From positions 213,837-277,836 of the forward strand of contig MSJH02000824.1 in NCBI GenBank assembly GCA_001931875.2: a DNA stretch of 64,000 bases, read 5' to 3'. The DNA comes from Byssochlamys sp. IMV 00236. Its lineage: Eukaryota; Ascomycota; Eurotiomycetes; Eurotiales; Thermoascaceae. Shown here in pieces: positions 1-11,490 of the stretch (the first letter of the stretch is position 1; every line of letters starts with the position of its first letter). The notes under the pieces are model-generated. The model was not told where the DNA came from. It saw only the letters and a list, made by a program, of their open reading frames with translations, and ran no database searches. The position numbers and the translations under genes were made by a program.

Positions 1-2817
1 ACAATCTTAAAAAGCATTCCTCCTTTCTTAATCTGCACTGTTGTGTCACTTTCAGTATAAAATGTACATTTCCTGCTTGATTGCAAAAGCGTCAAGCGTC
101 CCTAAAAACTTGATACTTCTGAATTATTACCGATAGACACTGGCTTTTCTCCATAAATATGCTCGATACTCTTTATTCTCATACTCCAGGAACCCCAAGA
201 GACAAAAACAGATGCTGATATGACTACCTTCGTTCCAAATCAGCAGATAAATCAGTCATCACAGAAAAAAAAAAGCTTGAGGATTTTCTAATATTATTCT
301 TTCAACCTGAATTACTTACATGGGGCTTAAGTACACTGTTATATCTCTCTAAAGCATCCTAACAGACCCCCCTGGCCACTATTTCCCTCATATCCCATTC
401 CTAGCTCTCTCACCAGTTACGCAAGTAAGCTGATTTCAGACTTGCCATGAAGAGATCCCGCAAGTCACAGACTAGAGAAGCCATATGCCCCTTATCCATC
501 TCTCTGATTGAAATACACTCTATCCCTGATCATCACCGAAGACTACTATAACTCGCACTCGAGGCATCGTTGACCTCTCGCTGATAAGGAGCACTCTTGC
601 TCACTCCTACTTCTTGCTGCTGCTTTTGCTGCTGCCTTGCCAGCTACCCGTCCCTGACATCCTAGCCACTACCCACTTACTACCCGATTATGACTCACGG
701 GAAAGTTCCGTCGAACTAGACTCTCGGATCGTATACGGATAGTATAGTAATAATATACCGTTTACTTATCGTATCTCGCAGTCTGGAGGTCAATACAAAA
801 GGCGTGTTCATTACCTACTACGATCTTATGCTGATAATATATCTGAATATCATGGCTATTGTAGAGATGCATCAATAATTCAGCATATAACTACTAACTA
901 ACTAGTCAACCCATCTAGTTAGACTGATGGATGATTCAACATGATTAGTTATTCTAGTTACTTTAGTGATTAATCAAATAACCCTGAAGTTTTGATTTCT
1001 CTTCACGCAATTTCAAGTTTCAGGGTCCCTTCCCGTGCGACTTACTTTCCCTTTACCATACTTACCGCCGATACGAGCCATCTTTTGTGACATGTAGATT
1101 GAACAAGGATGGACCTGGAATGCAGAACATACCGGCGCGAGCAGTAGCTAATTAGTCTTAACTACGACTTTACTAGGAGAGGTTCTAGAAAAAAAACGAA
1201 AAGCTCACCGCAAAGGTGCCGTGCTAGTCTGCTCTGGCGGCGACATGAGTAGTCTATGCGGAGATTTTTCGACGGCAAATTAATGAAGCTTCATTTCGCC
1301 ATCCTATGAAACAGCTATATTCTATCGGTAAGATTGACCACCCCGGAAATTTAGTCCAGGGAGAGTCTAAGGTATGTATGACGTTTTTTTTTTGCCATTT
1401 TACCTACGGAGTACTTTTATTCTACACTACGGAGCAGAGGAAGGGCCAAGGCGAGACCCTGGAACGGGACGTTTCAGGATCCACGATGTTTGTTTTAGGG
1501 TCCGACTGTGGAACAGGTTGCCATCCTTCATATCCAGGAGCCACACCTTCTCCCCTCACAAGAGCGGGAGCAGAGCAAATCAGAGCTTCATCCGGGCCAG
1601 CCAGAGAGCCCGAGCGCAGATTGTGTGGTTTCTTGACGGTGGCTGCCACCATCCTTGTCGGGAAGGCGATGTGTTACGCCTCCAGCCTATCTATCATCAT
1701 CATCATCGAGTTGTCTTGGGGAAGTGACTTGCCAACGCCGGATGACTTATCGCAAGCAGGTCAATGTCGAAAAGGGCATCCGCCGATGGATCATATTGAC
1801 ATCAATGCGTCGCAAGCCGTATATCTAGGCTGGTGCCTTCCCGGAGATATATACCCTACTGTTTAGTTTACGTCGCCAAGCTGAGAGATATGAAATCTGA
1901 TGATCAATACTCCTGCAGTCCAGATAAGAGACCGCCATCCGGAGGGCATTGGCTATGGAGAGGAAGAAATGAAGAGCTCGACGATACTCGTCACAGACCA
2001 CGTTGGCAGGTCGATTTCCCAAAGCATTGGCTAGGTGTGTGCCTGCATGATGATCAGGCCATGCTGAGACTCCAGACCTTTGAGAATGGCCTAAGATGCA
2101 TTTCACTGGTTCAGTCCGGGTACGGAGCGAGGCTGCTGATCAGAGTCTGAAACAACAGAAACTGCATGTTTACCTCATCCTGTGTCGCCCGAAACGGCAC
2201 AAGGCTGCTTCATTCTTCTGCCGTGGCACCATTCCAAGGACACTTTCGACACGGCCGCGTAAAGACCTGTCCGTTACTCCAATCAATCGTGGAGGATATC
2301 CTACATGTCTCCAGCTCCAAGTCGACTCCCCGCAACATTGTAGGGTGAAGGATGGCGAGTACCATGCCGAAGTATCTCACTGAGCTGTCATCGCATGTTC
2401 TTCTGGTTGGCATGAATCACACCAAGTAGTAGCGCTTAGAAGAGCAAGGACAACAGTCCCAAGCTTACTCGGGAGTTGCCGCATGCCATCCGGACGCCGT
2501 TGGACAAGCCTATAGCCCTCAGCACGGAGACAGCGCAGAATACTTGCATACCCGCGACGACAGCAGGCAACGTCCCCAAGCACTGCTCCCCCCTCCCCCT
2601 CCTGCGAGTGCTAGATGTAGAGACCCAGCTTGTTTCTTCTTAGACAACCAGGGACACCGCGGTACCACACTGCTTCTGCGAAGTTTCGACTTCATATAAA
2701 GTAGATATGATGAGAGCTTAGTTACCACTTGGACGGACGATCGCGTCGATCATTCATTGTAGACTTAAGAACTTCTTCCAATCATCTTTTCCATCAGCTT
2801 CCTCTACAAAGATATTG

Positions 2818-2837
2818 AAATAAATAAATAAATAAAA
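2818..2837. repeat. (AAAT)n microsatellite
   Basis: About five AAAT units in tandem. A second copy of the same repeat class occurs at 30183-30200. Confidence 0.85.
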
Positions 2838-5673
2838 CACAGAATCGGAGAACTGGACTGGCCGTCGCGTCTACCATATGTCGCGTTGCGTAGATCCCGT
2901 GACTTCCTTTTGTAGATGTACTACTTACTGTACGTATCGGCGGCAACAACATCAAGTACCGTAACTAGTCTGATCGACTTTTTCGACGGCGATGCTCTCT
3001 GGACGAGCGAACCGGCCAGACTGCCGTCGCCTCTTGCTTGCCGGAAAGACGCACGACAGAACTAACTTAACTCATGGGCAGTGGGTGATTCCGTGAACAA
3101 TCTGCTCTCGCTCCCCGGCTGCTGTGATAGGATAGAGACAGCTGCCCACCGCTTGTCCAGAGCTCCGTGTGGTTCTGTGCGTTATGCTTCATTTCCTTTA
3201 GCTTCGAGCCATCGGCAGTCGAGGGTTCTGGCGGTGACCTCACCGCCTTGCCGCACCACGACGACCGTTTCTCCTTTCACTTCAAGACGTTCCCACTAAG
3301 TTACTTGAGACCTCTGCAGCTGGACCCCGAGTCACCACCGCCCAATGATACTGGCATACATCACTGCATACAAGCAGGAAGAGATCCGTGGATGCCCTAA
3401 TGATTACTGCGTTGAAAAAGGAATGAAAAAGAAAGGACGACGAGATGACTCGACAGCGGCAAATGCTGGAAATGCTGGCCCGGCCAAATAATAATGTCGA
3501 CCTTGCGCTGCACGGTGTGGGAAGAATAATAATATTAAATCATCTGCCAGTCGCCTCCCGTTCCTAGACCCAGCGAGCAGGAAAATGTCCGATGGCTGGG
3601 CTGAATAGCGAGCGGACTGGTTCGAGGCGCGAAATGACAGCGGGCTAGCGGGACCATCTAGCGACAGATCATGGTTCTTCTTCACGTCTGACTTCCGAGA
3701 GTAGCGCTGCAGTCCCCACCGGTTAGCTCTCGACAGCGCTTTTCACCCTTGGACGTTCGTGACGGTTGCTCTCGTCTGAACCGTGTCTCCCGGTATCTCC
3801 ACCCGGGGCGGATTTGGTTCCCAACGTCTCGACGTCAAAAAACCCACCGGCTCACATTGTCCCCTTGCGCTGACGGCGAACCGTCAAGCGACGCCAGCCA
3901 GGCCAAGCCACCACGAGCTCCACCAGAAATCCTAGCTAATCTTGTCCTGAACGGCCTTCCCTGTCAAACTGCGCTGCACTAAGCGGAGAAGAGTCGTTGG
4001 AGAGTCAGGAATTGTTCCGAGCAGAGCATCAAAAGTAAGTAGCGTTGTGCCCGTCGTTTTTTGCAGGAAGGATAAGCATTATTGGGGTGGTGTTGGGAAC
4101 AGTCCTTCGTTTCTCGAATTCTTGCTAGCCGATCTCCCAAAGTGGCGCTTGTCAGAAGAGAGGTATGCGCATGGGGACACCAGAGATGATCCATGCTCAC
4201 ACAGACCGCTGCTGGACCGCCTTATGGAGAGAGGCCGTACCTGTCCAGAATTCGGTAGAGTACATAATACGTGGGATCCAAACGGTATAATAAAAAAAGG
4301 TCGAAGGCAAAACGAAGAGCATGTAAACGCATCCACGGTGACAGGTCACTAATTTCCGAGACGCCCAAGGCTCGTAAACCACAACAAACGAGCGAGAAGT
4401 TATCCGAGCACCACGGTTTCAAGTCCAGAGATCAGTGGGCATGGGTCGCTCCTGACCCATGTTTCGAGATCGCAATCTGGCCAGCGGGAAGCCTGGGAAC
4501 TAGTATCACAGCCACCGCACAACCATCATATTATTACTATTACTTACGGTGACAGGACGAACCTGACCAAGTATCAATAAGCGAACACGTTAACTACGAC
4601 GACCATGCGCACGCAACTCAATCGGCTCCAGAACGCCGCTGAGGTCAATTTTCCGACGCGCAGCAAGTGGGCAAAACGCCAGAAGCACGTCGGGCCAACT
4701 GTCGTTCCCGCTGGTCTGGCCCTGGAGGTGGAATCACTCTGAAGATTGGGCCTTGGATGTTCGTTCGTTCGGTCTGTCATGCGGGGAGTGCGCAAAAGAG
4801 AACAGGATTGAAGCGGCAGGGTCGCTTTACGCGGTAGCAAGGTCGAAATGTACCCAATGGCGTGTATATCGCCAGTGCCATCGAGCGAGTTTGCCTCGCG
4901 CAACAATAAGAGAAAGCTGCGATGCGATGCGATGCGAGATGCCAGACACCGGTTGCTGGACGAGCCTCTTTTTCTCTGGATGACAGCACATCGTCCACGC
5001 ACGACATGTCGAAGATCGGACTCGACTCCCCGGGCTAATCCGCGGAACGAGAGGACTGGTGTGGCTTTTCTCAAATTAGAACGACGGTTAAGTTAATCCA
5101 CACTGAGAGCGGCGAAAGATGAGCGCCTCATTGCCAAACGGTCGCGTGGAGCCCTGCAAGATTCTAATATGGCCTCCGAACCTAAAGCCTTCTCCCGCCT
5201 TGCCGTGCGGACGGTGCCAATTTCAACAGAATCCGGACCTGAGACGAACGCATGACCCCAGATCCTAGCGGCTCCTGTCGATTTGATGCCTATCCTGATT
5301 GCCGTTGAACCGTCCCAACCTGGACCTTCTGGATCGCTTCCAAAATATGATCCAGCGAACCGTGTTGTCGAAAACACGGGAAAGGCTTTTTCGTTTCCCC
5401 CGAAAAAAGCCAGAATGGCCCAGAACGGTGATTCAACGGCGGATGGTGGTTCCTGGATTTCTGTTGTAGCCATGATGATCCCTCTTCTGTTTCGTATGAT
5501 GGAGCTTTACCACGGCCGGGCTAGACTTGCGAACTTGCGAGATGTAATTACTGCGGGCAAACAATTCTGGGATCCATTCCGCTGCTCTGGCCCTAGACCC
5601 GTCGTAGCTCTGTTTTTTGCACTCTGTGCGACTCTTATACCACTTCGCACCGGTGGGTTGGCGCCGTTTCTTG

Positions 5674-5688
5674 CCCCCCCCCCCCCCC
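5674..5688. repeat. C15 homopolymer
   Basis: Run of 15 consecutive C residues in the gene-free stretch upstream of the Myb gene. The length is likely to be uncertain in sequencing. Confidence 0.9.
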
Positions 5689-6503
5689 GTTGAAGCCGTG
5701 CCCCTGGACCAGAGAAGCCGGTGATGCAATAAGACCAGAACAGCTTCTGCCGTTAGAGATATCCTAGACGCCCAACGGTGGCACGCCCACCATTGGTCCT
5801 GCCGTGGGCGTACCGTATCCCCGTTTCGAACGAGCTTGGCCAACCGAGTTCGCCAGGACAACTTGGATGACTGCCTCACCCGGACTGGGTTTGACCGCTT
5901 CACCCTTCGTGTATATCTTAGTTAAGGGTGGGTATCATTTTAATCCCCTCCTCCGCCTCTTGCCCACCAGGACTGGTTGGGCTGAGCCGAGTGAAACTCA
6001 AAAACCCTTGACGTTTCCCCATATTATCTTATTTTAGGCCTCTCCATTTGGATCACCGGCTTTTTCTACCGTTGTCTTTCTGCTCTCTCATTCATTCCAT
6101 CGTTGGGAGATCTAATCATTATTATAATTCTCCTGCTGCAAGATTTCCCCAAGTCAAATCTTCCATTTCTCCGATCTGTCTTTCTTCTAATACCTCAGCC
6201 ACACCCTACGATACCTTTTGACCAGGCACGTGTTGGACCTTGTCGACTATCTGGTGTAATTGATCCAGCCAAATCCCAGTCGACCATCCTCCTGTTTGAT
6301 GCGCCCCGATTGCGGCCCTGTCGTTTCAGCATCCAGCGTTTCACACAGCTCAAGTTGCCTGTAGCTGAAGAGCTGTATATCTCTAACAAAGCTTTCCTCT
6401 TAAAAACCTAGAGGACCCTCCGCTGCAAACCCTGCGTGTCTGGGTTCACGCGGTCCAGTCTTTGCGAAGACAAGCGAAGAAGAGTTCCGTCCAAGACGCG
6501 CAT

Positions 6504-7485
6504 ATGATCGTGGTACAAAACCCAGTCTCTATCCCGTCCGCCAAAGTGGATATCTCACTGCTGCTGAAGCCGCAAGATGAGGAAGGCCCGGCGGCGCCGA
6601 GAGCTTCGGCGACATCGTCCAGGACGATCTTAACACCGGTGGCACCATCAGCAGCTGTTGCGACAGGAACAAGCACCGCTTCCACGTTTGCGACTTCAGC
6701 ACGTCCTGCCAGTGCCGGTATTCCTTCGTCGGTGCCAGCAAAGCGCCTTCAGTCTGCGCACCCCGCGGAATCACCTGCGAAAAAGCAGTCGAAGTGGTCT
6801 CCTGAAGAAGATGCCTTGATCATTGAGTTGCGCGGTAGCGGAATGAAATGGGAGGATATCAGCAAGAGATTGCCCGGTCGAAGCGCGATCAGTTGTCGCC
6901 TCCATTACCAGAACTATCTTGAGCGCCGGAGCGAGTGGGACGAGGACAGGAAGAACAAGCTAGCCAGGCTATACGAAAGGTAAGCCTTTGGAAAGGAGCC
7001 ACGACGCTGGATATTGAGCTGCGACTTTCTTTAAAGTGAACGGATGCCAAAGACTGAATATTGACTGACTCGGTTACATGGACAGGTTCAAAGCGGAGAT
7101 GTGGGCCAAAGTCGCTGAAGAAATGGCCATTCCATGGAGAGCGGCAGAAGCAATGCACTGGCAGTTAGGGGAACAAGAAATGGCTCGCAGAGCCGGTGTT
7201 GTACCGTTTTCGCTATCCAATACTTCCATTGATCCTCCGACCACGAAACATCGCCGAGGCAATACCGTCATGCCGCGACTGAGGAGTGGATCTGCACCAC
7301 GACCACCTCCTCCCCAGCTCCCTTCGGTTGAAGAGCTCACGGCTGGCGTCCCAGCATATGCACCGCTTCCACTACCTCCGAGAAACCCTTACCAAATCCG
7401 AGGATCGCCTCCAGAATTTCGCACCAGCCTTTATGGCCCTCAAGTGGGAGGTGGCTCAGGACCTCCGCCCCGTACGCATCCATAA
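6504..7485 (+). CDS. Myb/SANT-domain DNA-binding protein
   Basis: Two exons, 6504-6979 and 7086-7485 (intron 106 nt, GTAAGC...ACAG), 291 aa. The frame is open a little upstream of 6504, but that is the first ATG. Residues 1-95 are low-complexity, rich in Ala, Ser and Pro. A Myb/SANT repeat covers about 97-140 (KWSPEEDALIIELR, then W-E-D-I-S and RS-A-I-S-C-R-L-H-Y). A second, more divergent SANT-like repeat covers about 143-190 and spans the splice junction. The tail is proline-rich. The protein is probably a nuclear transcription or chromatin factor; its targets are unknown. It converges on the Trm9-like gene. Confidence 0.85.
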
Positions 7486-7754
7486 GAAACGACGTGAATG
7501 CCTGATGTCTCTTTTGCGTTGATTTTGAATTGCATAGCGCGGTGGGAGGTAGACAGTCATCTTCTGGACAGACGTGTTTGCAGTTCCCATTTTGCCTTTT
7601 TTTTTGGATATTTATTATGTTTAGATTCCCCCACATTTCACTCACGACGGATGGCCTTTTTTCTTTCATCTTCATTCCTGTCATGTTGGATCCAGGAAAG
7701 GTTTGCTTTCGAGATTGAGTCTTGAAGCAATGACCGAGCTCCGTGATTTCTTTT

Positions 7755-8789
7755 TCATGTCTCTGGGGATCGCGTTGCGATCGCCCACCAATTGTCTTTA
7801 TCATACCCCGAGTCCAGGACTTTGCCTCCTGCACTGCATATATCACGCTCCAACTCTCCTGATTCATACAGGTGGTAATATCGATGAAATACCTTTTGTT
7901 CGTTGTTTGAACCAGATTCAGTCGGTTTTTGCTTTAGAACCCAAGGTACCATGATATCCTGCTGGTCACCTTTGTCCCAGCCTCTACGGCTTTCCTTTTG
8001 CTCCAGAGCCCACACGTAGACCAAGGCTGTGCCGCCTCTGCTGTTATTAGTAGTCGGTTTCAGAGTCTGTAATATCTCAGCTATTGCGCGGACTCTCCTC
8101 TCTGGCGTTGATAGATGATGAATCACGGCAATTGAAATGGCAAAATCGAAGCGAGAATACGGATGCGGTAGATCCAGGATATCAGCCAAAATAGTCGAGT
8201 GTGGCTGGTGTTTTATGGCAATACGTGCCAGAGCCTCAGACCTGCCTTGCAATTAACACGGGCCCTTCGTAATGTAATATTACAAGAGATCGACATTTTA
8301 TAGACAGGGGACATAATCGAATTGCTTAAAAAATAGAAAACATGAAGACGTAAAAATATAAAACAAATAAGAAAAAAATAAAAGAAATACCGCAGATATT
8401 CCCAACTTACCTATCTGACGCTACAATGAATACGTCAGGATTGACGGTTAGGTACTTGCCATTACCGCACCCGATGTCAAGCCCAATAGAGCCAGGAGTT
8501 TGTTCCTTCAAAAACCGCTCCACTACAGGCCATGGCTGCAGGAATTAAGATACAAGTCAGTAAATGGTGTTTCGAAGCAAATCCAATAATGTAACAATTT
8601 ATAATCACAAAATCATGCAAATAGGAAACTGTAGGCTAGGTAAAAAAAAAAATTAGGTCTTACCTTGTACCGCGTAGCGGAGAAATGCTGTGCGATCTGT
8701 TGGTACACCTGATGCACATGTTCCTCCTCGTATGCTTCGCTATTTTCGTGGGGCTTGGTGCTCGAGTTCGAAACCTCGGATGATGCCAT
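7755..8789 (-). CDS. trm9: tRNA wobble-uridine methyltransferase, Trm9/ALKBH8 type
   Basis: Three exons in coding order 8789-8664, 8535-8411 and 8241-7755, 245 aa. This is a class I SAM methyltransferase: motif I reads LDIGCGNGKYL, followed by the acidic end of strand 2 (ASDRSEALARIA) and the ADILDLPH and FAISIAVIHHL motifs typical of Trm9. In the family, Trm9 with Trm112 methylates carboxymethyluridine at position 34 to mcm5U in certain tRNAs. The length is close to that of yeast Trm9 (279 aa). The introns are 128 and 169 nt, somewhat long. Exon 3 was placed after GGCAG so that the conserved DRSE reads through. It is divergent from tubulin cofactor B. Confidence 0.9.
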
Positions 8790-9792
8790 GTTTGTAGTGT
8801 CACAGATTTACTGGGAAGTGTGGTGAGTTTCAATCAATGGGTAGATAGATACATCGAGATCCCAGTAAATTATGCCTGCTGGCCGTCGTGGACATTAAGA
8901 GGGACTGATCGATCTGAGATCAATTAAAGTTCCGTAGCGGCACGGGACCCTTGCTTGTCACGTGGTACGGTGATGTGGGAAAGTAACGGCGTCGATAACA
9001 TGTTGGATTATGGATGTTTCTTTGGCAGGGGATTTCTCTGGGAGTTGTTTTGTTGGAATATGAGCATATTATTTATTATATGAGACTTTTAGTTGATATT
9101 GTTCCTTCTAGAAAATCCGCCAAGTCCTGCTTGTATTCGATAACTAACTACCGCCACTACTTAGACGGCACAACTATCAGATAGTTATTAGAGAGTCCTA
9201 AACTGGATAAGACAATTACACGGACTCAAAGGCCCTCCATTGTTACTTCATACTCGGGTATTATTTAGCTTTACAAGGGTTTTGATCGAAGCAGAGCTCA
9301 AATAAGCTAAAGTGACTGTATCGTGTAACCAGATGGCAGTATAGTACTGATGACTAATCAATGGCATTGTGTGCGGCACAGAAAACCAAGGAATTGTCTG
9401 CAAAGTGTTGTACTTAATGTACTGGAGTAAGTAAAGTTTAGATTTCGGGTGCCGTCGCTGGAGACATCAAGTTATTCTTCTATTCAGGGGCCATACAGCA
9501 GGACTCACTGCAGCAAAGAATATCCAGCCAGTTCTGTGCAAATTCTGGGTACTTGGTAAGTGGTTTAAACGGCTAACCTTTCTTCTCCCTGTTCTGGTGC
9601 GGTGGCAGTTGGCTAGTTGCCCTCTTTCCTGAACAGGACAGCTAACGTGACTCTATCGACAACCCCCTTTTCCCGTCTTGTTTCCTCTTTCGGTATTCTT
9701 TTATACCACTCTGTGGCATTTTGTCCTATTTGATTTGGCCTTTTTGAGGACTGCTCTAATTATTTATAAAAGGATAATACTGGCTGCCCAAG
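8790..9792. promoter_or_regulatory. bidirectional intergenic region, trm9 / tubulin cofactor B
   Basis: About 1 kb between two divergent starts. It is AT-rich near 9.05-9.4 kb and pyrimidine-rich just before 9793. No open frame of note and no recognisable RNA gene was seen. Confidence 0.6.
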
Positions 9793-11162
9793 ATGTCTTT
9801 CCAACCAACTCCAATAGATGTCCCCGTCATTATCTCCGTGCCCGGCTCGGGGCCAACCGCGGACAGTACTCCAACTCTTGGAGCTGAACGTCGCATTACT
9901 CCCTCATGGACTGTCCTCCAGCTGAAAGGCAAACTGGAGACCATGACTGGTATACCGCCTAGCTGCCAAAGACTCAAGCTCAAGGCTCCAGGAAGGCAAG
10001 ACCAGTGGCTCGAGGGTGATGAGCAGGTCCTTGAAATCTATGGACTATCAAAAGGATGCGAGATCGAGGTAGGTGTCTAAATTCTGTCTTTGACTTGTTC
10101 CCTACTTGTCAATGAGGTCCAGATTCGGGACATTGCTCTCGCGCTTCTTCATTGGTGTTCTCTTGTACCATTTGTACTATCGAACTTGGTAGATTCGAGA
10201 TATGCCCCGACGTGAGGTATTCTGGAATCTACTGATATGCGATGAATATCCGATCTCTGCATATAGAATCGTGAATTATGTCTTGACTTGTTTCTGCTTT
10301 TCTCATCCTTTCAAATGAGCTTCCGACACCAGAAAACGCAAACTGTTACCCCCCTCCCCCCAACAAAATGGGGATGCTATGTTCCTACTACACTGCATTT
10401 CCTACAATATCTCACCTTTCACCATGGAGTCTACAATTCCACCAGCCATAATATACTGACCCATAACCTTAACAGGTCCACGACACCCGACCTCCAGCCG
10501 CAAGACCCAATTTCACCGACCTCTCCTCAGTACAGAAATATGAACTCCCCACCTCTACTTACGAGTCTCTACCCAATTCTGTCCTGGCATGGAAGAAATC
10601 CCAGAAGCTGGGCCGTTTTGATCCCAAAGCACGATCACCTGAGGAGTTGATGCGTGAGCAGGCGCAAAAGGACGTCGAGGAAGTTAAGAAGAGGGGTAAG
10701 TGGTTCTTTCTTTCTTTTTCTTTTCGTGTATAATGATTGCAAACTTACTGTCCTTTTTCTTCGTTTTCCTGTTCCATATGCTAAATACCGGTATCTTGTG
10801 TAGGTATCACAGTCGACGGTCGTGCAATCATTCTTCCATCTTCACCTCCACACATCCGTCGTGGAACTATCCGCTTCGTCGGTCCTGTGCCTACGATTCC
10901 ATTCGCGGGTATTAAACCGAACCCCGCAAGCGAGGATGATGAATCAGACGCTGGCGTATCATCGTCGGAGCAGCAGCCTCTCTGGGTTGGGATTGAGCTT
11001 GATGAACCGTTGGGTAAGAATGATGGTAGTGTAGGTGGACAGCGTTACTTTAACTGTCCTGCGAAAACTGGTGTATTTGTGAAGCCGGATAAGGTGGAGG
11101 TGGGTGATTTCCCGCCTTTGGGACTGGATGATGACCTGGATGAAGATATGGAGGAGATTTGA
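9793..11162 (+). CDS. tubulin-folding cofactor B (Alp11-like)
   Basis: Three exons, 9793-10068, 10476-10695 and 10804-11162, 284 aa. The N-terminal ~95 residues form a ubiquitin-like domain. The middle contains the characteristic LGRFDP segment followed by a helical, charged stretch. The C-terminal CAP-Gly domain runs from about 166 (RRGTIRFVG ... [19 protein letters not shown] ... YFNC), and the protein ends in acidic residues and EEI. Cofactor B works with cofactor E in alpha-tubulin folding and recycling. Intron 1 is unusually long at 407 nt; if retained, translation stops 9 nt past the donor and leaves only the ubiquitin-like domain. Confidence 0.93.
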
Positions 11163-11490
11163 TGGTTTAGCCTTGCAGAAGATATGCTAGGTATCTTGAT
11201 TCTATAGTGATAGAAGGATATATGCGTGGCTTTGCCATTGAAGATGTCTACAGAGAATCAAAGTCAAAATGGTTTAGAAACTTCCAGTCTTGAATATTAT
11301 AGATAGGTCCAAATATGATTGGTATCACGCAGTGACTCCTAAGCCCCCGAATCCCCTCGACTCTGAAAAGGATATAGACTCGCACCCGCCACAAAAGAGA
11401 CCCCAACCAACACGGTGAAGGTTAAATATTTACAGGCACATAAAATCATAACGTGAAAAGTACCAAATCAAATCGTTACCAATGCGCTGT
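11163..11490. terminator. convergent 3' region
   Basis: 328 bp between the converging stops of tubulin cofactor B and mif2. AT-rich; it presumably holds both 3' UTRs. No other feature was seen. Confidence 0.5.

Larger units (their letters stand above)
1..6503. other. long gene-free left arm / leader of the Myb gene
   Basis: No reading frame here resembles a known protein, and the open frames are short, mutually overlapping and without splice-site support. The first kilobase is AT-rich. From about 3 kb the base composition becomes more balanced and pyrimidine-rich toward the Myb gene, so the right end (roughly 5.9-6.5 kb) probably includes the promoter and 5' leader of that gene. An unrecognised non-coding transcript cannot be excluded. 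Confidence 0.6.

Noticed and set aside
5093..5903. Overlapping frames on both strands of 120-156 codons
   Set aside because: No similarity to known families, mutually overlapping and across a C homopolymer; treated as chance frames.
6103..6411. 102-codon + strand frame in the Myb leader
   Set aside because: It begins at a non-ATG codon, reads as low-complexity Ile/Leu then random composition, and lies in the pyrimidine-rich leader.
7337..7867. 176-codon minus-strand frame overlapping the Myb 3' end and the trm9 3' end
   Set aside because: It overlaps two well-supported genes and has no family resemblance.
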